Positions 28,201 to 37,486 of a stretch of DNA of 64,000 bases are shown here, piece after piece. The first letter of the stretch is position 1. The number at the start of each line of letters is the position of its first letter. Source of the DNA: Lachnospiraceae bacterium 3-1 (GTDB lineage Bacteria; Bacillota; Clostridia; Lachnospirales; Lachnospiraceae). A model generated the notes under the pieces. That model was not told where the DNA came from. It worked only from the letters and a program-made list of their open reading frames with translations, and made no database searches. The position numbers were made by a program, and so were the translations under genes. Where the stretch lies: positions 431,216 through 495,215 of the forward strand of contig KE159591.1 in the NCBI GenBank assembly GCA_000403255.2, written 5' to 3'.

Positions 28201-29464
28201 ATAAAACCCCCTTTAGCATATCACTAATATATGTAAACCGCATAGAAAACGATTTTTTATCACTGGCTTTAATCGCCTGTAAAAATCCAGGATGATTGCA
28301 AAGTTCCAAAAATTCATAGTACACTTTACCTTTTCGTTGCTCCAATAAAGCAACCTTAGCATTATCTAACGTGTACAAGCTTCTGCACCAAGCCTCAAAA
28401 ATTGCTTTGTTAATGGGACGGCGGATTTTGTCCTCCCCTAATTTTCTAAATGCATACTTTCCCATAATATTTTTAGCTGCAACCATAACCCTTTTAAACT
28501 GTTTTTCCAATTCAGCTTCATCCGCACACTCCGATGAATTCAAATATTCCATTGCCCCATTCAAATAGTTGTCCGAAATCCCTTCGTATTTTTCAATTCC
28601 ATAATAGCAAACAGCTACAAATCGAAGAACAAATTCCTGATCCATCATCCGGTCATCCCGTATACTATATGTAGTCGCTGTCTGAAATTCTGGAAATTTT
28701 GCAAATTTTTTGCACAGACTGGTGGCTCTTCCTTGATATAACGCATGGCGGATTTCCTGAGGCTTTAATTCCAAGCCTCCTGTATTGATTCTTTTAAAAA
28801 TATTATACTTTACATTTGCCGGCGTACCGCCTTTTACAATATAAGCGACAATATTCGTCTCTTTGATACGTCTGACAAAAGTTCTAGGAAGCTCTTTATA
28901 TTTCATTCCTTCCAGATCATGGAAAAATTCTAGTCCGCAAAGTTCAAGGGTTCCATCCACCACAAATTCCTTTAAGGCCGTAATACGCTGCAAACCGTCT
29001 ATGATTAGCCAATTGTCTTTTTTTCCTCCATCAAAATAAAATGCCGGAATGGGAATCCGAAGAAGCAGGGATTCTATTAACTGGCTTTTCTGAACTGGTG
29101 TCCACAATCCGCTTTTCCTTTGGAAGTCTGTATTCATATTAATTTCATTATACTCCAACCGCTCAATGATACTGGACAATTCCATGGTCTTCATATCAAT
29201 ATCAATTTTACTTGGATCAAATGGACGGATTTCGGGCACCGGAAGAGGCGCATCCTCCTTTTCTATCTCCGATCCATCGTCTACGATTTCAATTCCGTTC
29301 TGCTCCAGATATAATATAATTTCCTTATATACTGCTTCTGTTTGCTTTTTTGACGGAAAGCCTACAAAATAATTAGAAATAATCATAGAGCTAAGCTTAT
29401 TCGCCTGCTTTTTCCCCATTTCTATCAATAAATCTAAATCCTTTTTCTCTTTTTCATCAAACAT
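28175..29464 (-). CDS. DUF262 (ParB/GmrS-like) protein
   Basis: A 429-residue protein with a DUF262 domain: FQRKSGLWTPVQKSQLIESL near residue 110, FYFDGGKKDNWLIIDGLQR near residues 138 to 156 and FKRINTGG near 226. The DGQQR-type motif (here DGLQR) belongs to the ParB/Srx nucleotide-hydrolysing fold. The usual C-terminal HNH (DUF1524) nuclease of GmrSD enzymes is absent, so any nuclease activity must be elsewhere. It is coupled to the AAA ATPase gene downstream. The pair has no methylase or other restriction subunit nearby. Confidence 0.82.
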   Translation of the reverse strand: MFDEKEKKDLDLLIEMGKKQANKLSSMIISNYFVGFPSKKQTEAVYKEIILYLEQNGIEIVDDGSEIEKEDAPLPVPEIRPFDPSKIDIDMKTMELSSIIERLEYNEINMNTDFQRKSGLWTPVQKSQLIESLLLRIPIPAFYFDGGKKDNWLIIDGLQRITALKEFVVDGTLELCGLEFFHDLEGMKYKELPRTFVRRIKETNIVAYIVKGGTPANVKYNIFKRINTGGLELKPQEIRHALYQGRATSLCKKFAKFPEFQTATTYSIRDDRMMDQEFVLRFVAVCYYGIEKYEGISDNYLNGAMEYLNSSECADEAELEKQFKRVMVAAKNIMGKYAFRKLGEDKIRRPINKAIFEAWCRSLYTLDNAKVALLEQRKGKVYYEFLELCNHPGFLQAIKASDKKSFSMRFTYISDMLKGVLYDTTNESR

Positions 29465-29551
29465 GTATAATCCCCCGAATTCATGAATATAATACTATCA
29501 TTTGAAAATATCTTTTCAGACAATTATACTTCATCTAAGAATTTTTGTAAA

Positions 29552-29758
29552 ATGAAACCTGAATACGCAGTTAAAATATCTTTGACAGAGCATACACATG
29601 ATAATCCCCAGGAACCCTACTATTGGAGTCTCCTCAAATATGAAACATCCTGGCATCAGATTGGGTTCGGCTGGGAAACATCCCCTCAGAATGGTCTAAA
29701 GGCAGCCCTAGACTGCTATCAGGAAATAACAACCGATACCAGCATAAAATTTTCATAG
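29552..29758 (+). CDS. Small hypothetical protein
   Basis: A 68-residue open frame starting MKPEYAVKISLTEHTHDNPQ, rich in aromatic residues (YYWSLLKY, WHQIGFGW), with a compact, non-random look. The ribosome site is poor. An in-frame Met 23 codons earlier (29483) is the alternative start. It lies alone between the divergent DUF262 gene and the purine permease. No family is recognised, and it could be spurious. Confidence 0.4.
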   Translation: MKPEYAVKISLTEHTHDNPQEPYYWSLLKYETSWHQIGFGWETSPQNGLKAALDCYQEITTDTSIKFS

Positions 29759-29775
29759 TATTTTTCCAAAATCCA

Positions 29776-29784
29776 TGTTATAAT
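29776..29784 (+). promoter_or_regulatory. Extended -10 promoter for the purine permease
   Basis: TGTTATAAT has a perfect -10 (29779-29784) with an upstream TG and no clear -35. The transcript leader to 29893 is about 100 bases and lacks the conserved core of a purine riboswitch. Confidence 0.5.
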
Positions 29785-29892
29785 TATTCCCGTCTTTGTA
29801 ATATTCCAGAATTCCATATGATTACAAATAATCCGATGGCATTCTGAAATTATTCACGATTCATAGCATACTTTAAGAAGGAGAGTAAATTT

Positions 29893-31263
29893 ATGTTGGA
29901 AAAATTTTTCAAACTTGAAAACAACAACACCACTGTAAAGACGGAAATTATTGCTGGATTTACAACTTTTATGACAATGGCATATATTCTTGCCGTAAAT
30001 CCAAATATCCTGTCTGCGGCTGGTATGGACCCGAATGCCGTACTGATTGCCACAGCGCTGGCTTCTTTTGTAGGTACGCTGCTTATGGCGCTTATGGCAA
30101 ATTACCCATTTGCATTGGCTCCCGGCATGGGGCTTAATGCTTACTTTGCTTACACAGTAGTCATCGGCAGAGGATATTCCTGGCAGATTGCTTTGTTGGC
30201 TGTATTTATAGAGGGTATTATTTTCATTATCCTGTCTCTTACCAATGTCCGTGAAGCAATTTTCAATGCCATCCCTGCTACCTTAAAGGCTGCTGTCAGC
30301 GTAGGAATTGGTCTGTTTATTGCCTTTATCGGATTGCAGGATGCAAAATTAATTGTACACAGTGACGCCACACTGGTTACCTACCAGGTTTTTAAGGGAG
30401 AAACCTTCCGTTCTATCGGCGTAGGCGCTATCCTGGCATTAATCGGCGTACTGTTTACTGCAATTTTACTGGTCAAGCACGTGAAAGGCGGAATTCTGAT
30501 TGGTATCCTTGGCACCTGGATTCTCGGAATTCTCTGTGAGCTTATAGGTATTTACGTACCTTCCCCGGATGCAGGCATGTATTCTGTCATTCCCTCTGGG
30601 TTTGTAAGCTTTGATTTTTCTTCTTTCAAGGAAACCTTTGGCGCAGTATTTACCGCTGATTTCAGCAATCTTAAAATTTTGGACTTAGCCGTTGTCATGT
30701 TCTCTTTCCTATTTGTAGACTTGTTTGACACCTTGGGGACCCTGATTGGCGTTTCCTCAAAAGCGGACATGCTGGATGAAGAAGGAAAGCTGCCAAGAAT
30801 CAAACCTGCACTGCTTTCAGATGCGATTGCTACCTGTGTAGGAGCTGTTTTCGGAACTTCTACAACTACAACTTATGTGGAAAGCGCTTCAGGCGTAACC
30901 GCTGGAGGACGTACCGGATTAACCGCCCTGACCACAGCGTTGTTATTCCTGCTATCCGTTATTTTCTCCCCATTGTTCTTAAGCATCCCATCCTTTGCGA
31001 TTGCTCCTGCTTTGATTATCGTAGGATTCTACATGATGGGCTCTGTAGTAAAAATTGACTTTGAGGACATGGGCGATGCAATTCCAGCATTTTTGTGCAT
31101 TGTTGCTATGCCCCTTGCTTACAGCATTTCAGAAGGAATTGCCGTTGGTGTAATTTCCTGGACATTGATTAACCTTTTCACTGGCAAAGCAGGTGAAAAG
31201 AAAATCAGTATTTTAATGTATGTATTAACAATCTTATTCATTTTAAAATATATCGTTCTTTAA
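29893..31263 (+). CDS. NCS2 family guanine/hypoxanthine permease
   Basis: A 456-residue permease of the AzgA/PbuG type with about 12 membrane segments. Landmarks are GFTTFMTMAYILAVNPNILS near residue 25, APGMGLNAYFAY near 77, DLFDTLGTLIGVS near residue 279 and GTSTTTTYVESASGV near 320, all typical of hypoxanthine/guanine transporters. It has an AAGGAGAG ribosome site. It is convergent with the GNAT gene, overlapping its end by 21 bp. Confidence 0.92.
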   Translation: MLEKFFKLENNNTTVKTEIIAGFTTFMTMAYILAVNPNILSAAGMDPNAVLIATALASFVGTLLMALMANYPFALAPGMGLNAYFAYTVVIGRGYSWQIALLAVFIEGIIFIILSLTNVREAIFNAIPATLKAAVSVGIGLFIAFIGLQDAKLIVHSDATLVTYQVFKGETFRSIGVGAILALIGVLFTAILLVKHVKGGILIGILGTWILGILCELIGIYVPSPDAGMYSVIPSGFVSFDFSSFKETFGAVFTADFSNLKILDLAVVMFSFLFVDLFDTLGTLIGVSSKADMLDEEGKLPRIKPALLSDAIATCVGAVFGTSTTTTYVESASGVTAGGRTGLTALTTALLFLLSVIFSPLFLSIPSFAIAPALIIVGFYMMGSVVKIDFEDMGDAIPAFLCIVAMPLAYSISEGIAVGVISWTLINLFTGKAGEKKISILMYVLTILFILKYIVL

Positions 31264-32046
31264 ATGATAGACCTCATATGCGGGATATGCCCTGTCAAAA
31301 TGGTAGCCTAATTTTTCTGCCAATTTCACTGACCACAGATTCTGGGCATCCCAGCTTGGGTATAACTCCCGTTTCATACATTCCAGAATCAGCCTGGCTC
31401 CGCACACGGATGCCAGGCCTTTTCTTCTATAATCCTCCCTGGTTCCAATTTCTATCTCAATCCCTTCCCGGTATACCGTATAGGACGATGCCCCAGACAG
31501 CAGCTCCCCCTGAAAAACCACTGCTGCCCCTAAACCGCGTCTACGGTAATCCTCATAATCTGCAAACTGGGAGGTAAAATCCACAGACCATGGAAATTTC
31601 CTGGTCTTTGCAAAAATGTCTTCATCTATTTGTTTTACTTCAAATCCTTCTGGAAGGCTTTCTACGATTTGCTGCAAATGCTTTTTATCAAAAATACCCG
31701 GCTCCTTCTTTATGGCGTATCGTTCTACCCGTTTGCAATTTTCTCCATACGCTTGTTCAATTTCTTGTGCCCATGCTTCCCCGGTTTCATCCATGGGCGG
31801 TACCATAATCACAAACTCTCTCACCTGGTTTTTTATTTCTTCCGTCACTAGCTTTTGATTGGCTTTTCCTGCAAAAAAGCAAAAATCTGCCAATAGAATT
31901 CTAGCAGATACGGGATGACTAATACTGTCCGCCCATGCTTCCCCCATGCACCCCTGTAGGCAGGACCAGATTAATGACTCGTCCCACCCAGCAAACAATG
32001 GGGCAATCTTTTCCATATTTTCTTTCTCTATTTTATAAATACTCAT
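31243..32046 (-). CDS. GNAT family N-acetyltransferase
   Basis: A 267-residue protein whose C-terminal 110 residues hold the acetyl-CoA fold. The pyrophosphate loop is near REDYRRKGLASVCGARLIL (residues 215 to 235), followed by LYPSWDAQNLWSVKLAEKLG, a common end of the GNAT_acetyltran class. The N-terminal half is less conserved. The substrate is unknown. It is the last gene of the minus-strand run that begins with the rhomboid protease, only 20 bases after the HAD gene. Confidence 0.85.
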   Translation of the reverse strand: MSIYKIEKENMEKIAPLFAGWDESLIWSCLQGCMGEAWADSISHPVSARILLADFCFFAGKANQKLVTEEIKNQVREFVIMVPPMDETGEAWAQEIEQAYGENCKRVERYAIKKEPGIFDKKHLQQIVESLPEGFEVKQIDEDIFAKTRKFPWSVDFTSQFADYEDYRRRGLGAAVVFQGELLSGASSYTVYREGIEIEIGTREDYRRKGLASVCGARLILECMKRELYPSWDAQNLWSVKLAEKLGYHFDRAYPAYEVYHLKNDIF

Positions 32047-32065
32047 ATTGGCGCTCCTTTTCTCC

Positions 32066-32845
32066 TTATGTTGATTTCGGTGGCTTCCTATGTAAAAGAT
32101 ACTTTAACACCTCATCCGAAAAAATTTCTTTCTCTCCCAAATATATCACATGCTTTCCCCCCATCTGTTCTTTTTGCAGCTCCCACCTTGCAAGTGCAAG
32201 ATCCGCTTCCTTCAGCATGGGAATATCAAATCTGCTGTCTCCTGCTGCCACGGTGATTTCCCTGGCTATCCTGTGTCGGAACCGTTTCACCGCCTCTCCC
32301 TTATTAAGCTTCCTAGGGACTGCATAAACTTTCACTCCATTGGAAAACAGCTCTACCTGACTTCCTTCCAAATGCTTATGTAGTCTTTCCATTGTCTGCT
32401 TGGGCTTTGCACTTTTGGTAAAAACAAAAAGATTCTCAATATTCCTCACTTCAAAATTAACATTTTCATCGGTTTTCAAAAGTTTTTCTACCTGAAATAA
32501 ATCTGCCTGGCAGCTGGCTACCAGACGCCTTGACTCCCGATACCAGTTGCTATCACTTTCTCCATGATGTAAAAGGATTCCTCCATTACATACCAATGCA
32601 TATTCCGGCGGCTTATTCCCCAATTGAATCCGCTGATATTGTTCTATGCTTCTGGTGGTTGTGGGAACAAACAGCGTTTGTTGCTGTATCTTTTTAAGCA
32701 ATTCCCAGGAAAGATCCGTCATATAAGAAATCTCTCTTCCCTGATAAATTTCCACACATTTTTTATGTAAACCAATTTCATGCTTATAAGAATAAATCAA
32801 TGTGTTGTCTAAATCTGAATGAAATACCATAATATTTCCCTTCAT
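32066..32845 (-). CDS. HAD-superfamily phosphatase, Ter-operon associated
   Basis: A 259-residue HAD hydrolase of the Cof/sucrose-phosphatase kind. Motif I is HSDLDNTLIY near residues 8 to 17, a threonine motif PTTTRS is near 60, the Lys motif is near 195 and the last Asp motif is AAGDSRFDIPML near residue 208. It has a cap domain between. HAD phosphatases recur in Ter gene clusters, where they have been proposed to act on a nucleoside-like metabolite; that assignment is from comparative genomics. The start at 32845 follows AGGAA; ATG at 32830 is a good alternative. Confidence 0.82.
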   Translation of the reverse strand: MKGNIMVFHSDLDNTLIYSYKHEIGLHKKCVEIYQGREISYMTDLSWELLKKIQQQTLFVPTTTRSIEQYQRIQLGNKPPEYALVCNGGILLHHGESDSNWYRESRRLVASCQADLFQVEKLLKTDENVNFEVRNIENLFVFTKSAKPKQTMERLHKHLEGSQVELFSNGVKVYAVPRKLNKGEAVKRFRHRIAREITVAAGDSRFDIPMLKEADLALARWELQKEQMGGKHVIYLGEKEIFSDEVLKYLLHRKPPKST

Positions 32846-32946
32846 TTTTCCTGAATCCAAAATCTTTCCATTACAAAAAAGGTGTGCAGCCGCTATATGT
32901 GCAAATACCTCTGGCATACCGCGAACCACACACCTTTTCAAATTCT

Positions 32947-35601
32947 TTACCTCTCTACCACTAATTTCCGCACCAAATCTACTGGAATCATAGTTGCTGC
33001 AAGCAAAATGGATGCAACCCAGCCTGTAATTCCAAAGGGTACGCAGCTAAACATATTTCCAATCCAGGTAAACGCTGTTACTGGCACCAGCGCTGCATTT
33101 ACAATCAACGCCTGTACCAGAATGATTGTAAAGAACACTTTCAGAAATCCAGTGTTTTCATTCAATCCCTGGAAAATACCGAATTTGTCATCCCGGACAT
33201 TGAAGCCGTTAAACAACGCGCTTACAATAAATAATACAAAATAACCTGTCAGGTGCTGCTCTTTCGTATCAAAAAGATTCTGGAAGAATGGAAGCTTCAA
33301 ATACAGAAAACTAATGAACACCAGCCATGCTCCCATAGTCAAAATCTGTGCCATCATTTTCTTACTTACAATACTTTCATCCCTTCTTCTGGGCTTTTCG
33401 TCCATGTATTTCGTTAAGGCCGGCTCATTTCCAAGCATAATAGCGCCCAAACCATCCATCACCAGATTGACAAACAACAGATGCGTTACCTTCAAAGGCT
33501 CCTCCACACCAAAAAATGGAGCGATTGCGCTTACCACCACTGCTGCAACGTTAATTACTAACTGGAACTTACAAAATTTCAGAATATTATGATAAATGGT
33601 TCTTCCATACCAGATGGCATCCTTAATGGATTTAAAGTTATCATCTAAAATTACAATTTTACCTGCTTCCTTGGCTGCCTCTGTTCCACTTCCCATTGCA
33701 AATCCCACATCTGCCCGCTTCAATGCAGGAGAATCGTTGACGCCGTCCCCTGTCATACCTACTACAAGATTCATTTCCTGGCACAAGCGCACCATTCTGG
33801 ATTTGTCGGTAGGAAGCGCTCTTGCAATCACCCTGATATTAGGGATGATTTTCTTCACCTCTTCGTCTGACATTTCATTTAACTGTGCTGAAGAAAGGGC
33901 CCGGTCGGACTGATTTTTCAAAAGCCCCGCGTCTTTTGCAATGGCTACTGCAGTTTCCAAGCGGTCTCCGGTAATCATAACTACCTGAATTCCTGCATGC
34001 TGTACCAGCTCAATGGCTTCTCTGGCCTCCGGCCTTACATCATCACGGATTCCTACTAACCCGATAATTACAATATCTTCATTAATTTTACTTTCCACCA
34101 GTTCTTTTTCCGAATAGCCAAAAGCGAGCACACGCATTGCCTTCTCTGCCAGCTCATCAATCTTACGGTTCAAAGCAGCCTGATCAATCTTACGGATTTC
34201 CCCATTTCCATCCAGATATTTTACCGCAGAAGCCAATAACCGCTCCGGGGCTCCTTTGTAGAAGGTCTTTCCCTCACTGTCAATCCTAGCCTGACTGAAT
34301 TTATTGGTGGAGTTAAAGCCCTGTGATTTTGTTACCACACAGTTTTTATCAGCTTCCAATGCTCGGAAGGTTTCCTCCCCGATAAATTTCATCATTGCCT
34401 GGTCTGTAGCATTTCCGCCGATTACCCTATGCTCTCCATCAAACATAGACTGTGTATTTTTTCCGATTGCCAAATCTAACAGCCGTTTTACCTTCCCATG
34501 ACTGCCCAACTCTGAAACTGGAATGGAGTTTCCATCTGCGGTAAAGAAATCTACCACCTCCAGTCTGCCCTTGGTAATGGTTCCCGTCTTGTCGCTAAAT
34601 AAAATATTAAGCGATCCTGCCGTCTCAATTCCTTCTGCCTTGCGCACCAATACGTTGTGGTCTAACATCTTACTGGTATTTTGCATCAACACCAGGGAAA
34701 TCATTAAGGGAAGTCCCTCCGGCACTGCACATACAATAATTACTACCGCAAGAGAAACAGCATTTACAATATCCTTAATAACCGTTTCAAATCCTGCCGA
34801 AAAATATTCCGATACTCCACCAGCGGAAACGATAAAATATGCAAAATATAAAACTGCTATTACAATAGCTCCAATATAACCAAAAGTGGAAATCTGCTTC
34901 GCCAGCTTTGCAAGTTTTACTTTCAGCGGAGAATCCGGCTCATCCTCCTGCATTTCCTCCGCCATCTTGCCCATCATGGTTTTCAAACCTACTTTCCGCA
35001 CATCCAGTACGCCTTCTCCATCAAAAACCACTGCTCCGCGGAACAAGGAGTAGGAGTCCACAAAGGTATCCCCTGTAATATCCTCGGCCAGAGAGGTCTC
35101 CATGGAAGTCTCTTTCTTCTTACACTCTTCCGCCTCCCCATTCAATGCAGAGTTATCCACGCTAAGGGCACCAGAAATAAGGATTCCGTCTGCTGGAATT
35201 TTATCTCCTGATTGAAGGAGCACCTTATCCCCCACCACAACATCATCTACATCAATTACAGTAACCACGTTGTTCCGGTGAACCTTACATTGGTCTTTTT
35301 TCGTGCTGTCCTTTAACTCCCGATACTTGGTATCACTGGCAACCCCTGTTTTTGCAGAAACAAAAGCCACAATCAAAACTGCAACGATGGTGCCAAGGGG
35401 TTCATAAATCTCTGCATATCCAAAGAAAAACATCACAATCATAAGAGCCGCTATCGCCAGCAAGATCTTAATCATAGGATCGCCAAAGGTTTCCTTAAAT
35501 TCTTCCCAAAACGTAGTAGGCTCCGAATCTGGAATCTCATTAGATCCATATTTCCCTCTGGAAACTTCTACTTCTTTGTCTGTAAGTCCCTGAAATTTCA
35601 T
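32947..35601 (-). CDS. Calcium-type P-type ATPase
   Basis: An 884-residue P2-type cation pump. The phosphorylation motif is FSDKTGTITKG near residue 338, the M4 ion-binding motif CAVPEGLPLMISL near 292, the nucleotide-binding KGAPERL near 450 and the hinge GMTGDGVNDSPALKRADVG near residues 628 to 646. Ten membrane segments and the PMCA-like order suggest Ca2+ export. It sits directly after three TerD genes with a 12-base gap. TerD proteins bind Ca2+, so calcium handling is a coherent theme for the operon. Confidence 0.93.
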   Translation of the reverse strand: MKFQGLTDKEVEVSRGKYGSNEIPDSEPTTFWEEFKETFGDPMIKILLAIAALMIVMFFFGYAEIYEPLGTIVAVLIVAFVSAKTGVASDTKYRELKDSTKKDQCKVHRNNVVTVIDVDDVVVGDKVLLQSGDKIPADGILISGALSVDNSALNGEAEECKKKETSMETSLAEDITGDTFVDSYSLFRGAVVFDGEGVLDVRKVGLKTMMGKMAEEMQEDEPDSPLKVKLAKLAKQISTFGYIGAIVIAVLYFAYFIVSAGGVSEYFSAGFETVIKDIVNAVSLAVVIIVCAVPEGLPLMISLVLMQNTSKMLDHNVLVRKAEGIETAGSLNILFSDKTGTITKGRLEVVDFFTADGNSIPVSELGSHGKVKRLLDLAIGKNTQSMFDGEHRVIGGNATDQAMMKFIGEETFRALEADKNCVVTKSQGFNSTNKFSQARIDSEGKTFYKGAPERLLASAVKYLDGNGEIRKIDQAALNRKIDELAEKAMRVLAFGYSEKELVESKINEDIVIIGLVGIRDDVRPEAREAIELVQHAGIQVVMITGDRLETAVAIAKDAGLLKNQSDRALSSAQLNEMSDEEVKKIIPNIRVIARALPTDKSRMVRLCQEMNLVVGMTGDGVNDSPALKRADVGFAMGSGTEAAKEAGKIVILDDNFKSIKDAIWYGRTIYHNILKFCKFQLVINVAAVVVSAIAPFFGVEEPLKVTHLLFVNLVMDGLGAIMLGNEPALTKYMDEKPRRRDESIVSKKMMAQILTMGAWLVFISFLYLKLPFFQNLFDTKEQHLTGYFVLFIVSALFNGFNVRDDKFGIFQGLNENTGFLKVFFTIILVQALIVNAALVPVTAFTWIGNMFSCVPFGITGWVASILLAATMIPVDLVRKLVVER

Positions 35602-35612
35602 TCTATATCTCC

Positions 35613-36203
35613 TTATACATATCTGTTCGCCAATTCGCCTATGCTCCGATCACTGGTTCCCTGGCCAATGGCATTAAACTTCCATTCTCCATTGTGACGG
35701 TACACTTCTCCAAAAATCATGGCTGTCATTCCAGAATAGTCTTCTGTCAAATTATACTTGCATATCTCATTGTTATTTCTGCCATCCACCAGACGGATAA
35801 ATGCATTTTGAATCATGCCAAAATTCTGCCTTCTCTCCACTGCCTGATAAATGTTTACTACAATTACAATCCTGTCGTACTGGGCTGGCACCTGCGCCAA
35901 ATCTACCCCTATCTGCTCATCATCTCCGTCCCCAGCTCCTGTCAGGTTATCTCCCATATGCAAAACCGCGCCAGAATCATGACGCAAATTACCGAAAAAT
36001 ACCAAATCCTCTTTTCTTCTTATTTTGCCGTCGCTTAACAGCAATGCAGAAGCATCACAGTCTATTTCCTGTGGCTTCGGTGCAAAGAGGCCGCGTTTTT
36101 TCCGCTGCACTTCATCCCAGCCTAATCCTATCATAATTTTAGAAAGGCCTGCACTTTCTTTGGACAGATTGACCTTCTGCCCTTTTTGTAAACTGATTGA
36201 CAT
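35613..36203 (-). CDS. terD: TerD family protein, divergent copy
   Basis: A 196-residue TerD-fold protein starting MSISLQKGQKVNLSKESAGL, with the phosphate/Ca2+-site patterns DCDASALLL and [14 protein letters not shown] near residues 47 and 90. The N-terminal GLGWD loop is followed by a basic insertion (EVQRKKRGLF) in place of the acidic [12 protein letters not shown] of its two paralogues, so one Ca2+ site is probably altered. TerD proteins are small Ca2+-binding factors of tellurite and stress resistance. It is the third TerD in the operon and lies 12 bases before the P-ATPase. Confidence 0.9.
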   Translation of the reverse strand: MSISLQKGQKVNLSKESAGLSKIMIGLGWDEVQRKKRGLFAPKPQEIDCDASALLLSDGKIRRKEDLVFFGNLRHDSGAVLHMGDNLTGAGDGDDEQIGVDLAQVPAQYDRIVIVVNIYQAVERRQNFGMIQNAFIRLVDGRNNNEICKYNLTEDYSGMTAMIFGEVYRHNGEWKFNAIGQGTSDRSIGELANRYV

Positions 36204-36269
36204 TTTCTTCCTCCTTCATAAACCATCCGAATTCCCTCGGGAAACCGTCAGGATTCCGTCTCATGGCAG

Positions 36270-36851
36270 TTACTCAACCTCCACGCCATAGTTGGCGCAT
36301 AGAGCAGCAAGTCCTCCCTGATAGCCGCTTCCAATGGCATTGAACTTCCACTCAGCTCCATTTTTATAAAGTTCGCCAAACACTGCTGCCGTCTCAATGG
36401 AAAAATCTTCCCCCAAATCATACCGAAGCAGCTCTTCCCCAGTATCCTCTTTGTAAATACGAATAAAGGAATTGTTCACCTGTCCAAAATTCTGCCGCCG
36501 CTGTTCTGCCTCATAAATCGTCACTGTAAATGCAATCTTTGTAATATTGGCTGGAACCATGGACAAATCCACCTTAATCTGTTCATCATCCCCTTCTCCA
36601 GCCCCAGTGCGGTTATCTCCCATATGCTGTGCACAGCCGGATGGATGCTGCAAGTTCCCATAAAACACAAAATCTTCTGATTTTGATACCTTTCCAGTGT
36701 CCGTCAATAAAAATGCTGCTGTATCTAAATCAAAATCTCCGCCCGTATCAAATGCATTCACATCCCATCCTAATCCTACTACAATCTTTGACAATCCTGG
36801 ATTGTCCTTGGTAAGGCTTACTTTCTGGCCTTTTTGTAAATTGATTGGCAT
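36270..36851 (-). CDS. terD: TerD family protein
   Basis: A 193-residue protein starting [20 protein letters not shown]. Both acidic calcium sites are kept: [18 protein letters not shown] near residues 33 to 50 and [14 protein letters not shown] near residue 92. It is very close to the neighbouring copy at 36883-37464, so the two arose by recent tandem duplication. The start used is at 36851; the frame is open upstream into the previous gene, but that stretch overlaps its end and has no site. Confidence 0.92.
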   Translation of the reverse strand: MPINLQKGQKVSLTKDNPGLSKIVVGLGWDVNAFDTGGDFDLDTAAFLLTDTGKVSKSEDFVFYGNLQHPSGCAQHMGDNRTGAGEGDDEQIKVDLSMVPANITKIAFTVTIYEAEQRRQNFGQVNNSFIRIYKEDTGEELLRYDLGEDFSIETAAVFGELYKNGAEWKFNAIGSGYQGGLAALCANYGVEVE

Positions 36852-36882
36852 ATTCTCTCTTCTCCTCGCTTTTTCTTTTTTA

Positions 36883-37464
36883 TTAAGCAACCTCAATTCC
36901 ATAATGGCCGCACAATGCTGCAAGGCCTCCCTGGAACCCACTTCCAATGGCATTAAACTTCCACTCCCCACTATGGCGGTACAGTTCTCCTACCACCACC
37001 GCAGTCTCAATAGAGAAATCTTCTCCCAAGTCATACCGTATCAGCTCCTGTCCGGTACTTTCATCTACAATTCGGATGAAGGCATTCGATACCTGCCCAA
37101 AATTCTGCCGCCGAACATCAGAATCATATATGGTTACTGTAAATGCAACTCTTTCCACATTGGAGGGAATCAAACTCAGGTCAATCTTAATCTGCTCATC
37201 ATCCCCGTCTCCTTCCCCCGTCAGGTTATCTCCCATATGTTTCACCGCCCCACTTGCGTGTTCCAGATTCCCATAAAAAATAAACTCCTTTTCTGTCGGG
37301 CATCTTCCATTGGAGCCCAACAGAAATGCCGCCGCATCTAAGTCAAAATCAGCGCCGGAATCAAATGCATTCACATCCCATCCTAATCCTACCATAATAT
37401 GCTTCAAACTGGGATTCCCTTTCGTTAAATCAACCTTCTGTCCTTTTGTCAAATTAATAGGCAT
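36883..37464 (-). CDS. terD: TerD family protein
   Basis: A 193-residue protein starting [20 protein letters not shown], with [18 protein letters not shown] and [14 protein letters not shown] calcium motifs. It is the first TerD of the operon, 22 bases after telA, and has an AGGAGG site. The C-terminal half ([19 protein letters not shown]) and ending are nearly identical to the next copy. Confidence 0.92.
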   Translation of the reverse strand: MPINLTKGQKVDLTKGNPSLKHIMVGLGWDVNAFDSGADFDLDAAAFLLGSNGRCPTEKEFIFYGNLEHASGAVKHMGDNLTGEGDGDDEQIKIDLSLIPSNVERVAFTVTIYDSDVRRQNFGQVSNAFIRIVDESTGQELIRYDLGEDFSIETAVVVGELYRHSGEWKFNAIGSGFQGGLAALCGHYGIEVA

Positions 37465-37486
37465 ATTACAAATCCTCCTTTATCCC

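Noticed and set aside
29760-29892. Purine riboswitch before the guanine/hypoxanthine permease
   Set aside because: The leader lacks the conserved three-way junction core of purine riboswitches, and I could not fold the typical P2-P3 loops.
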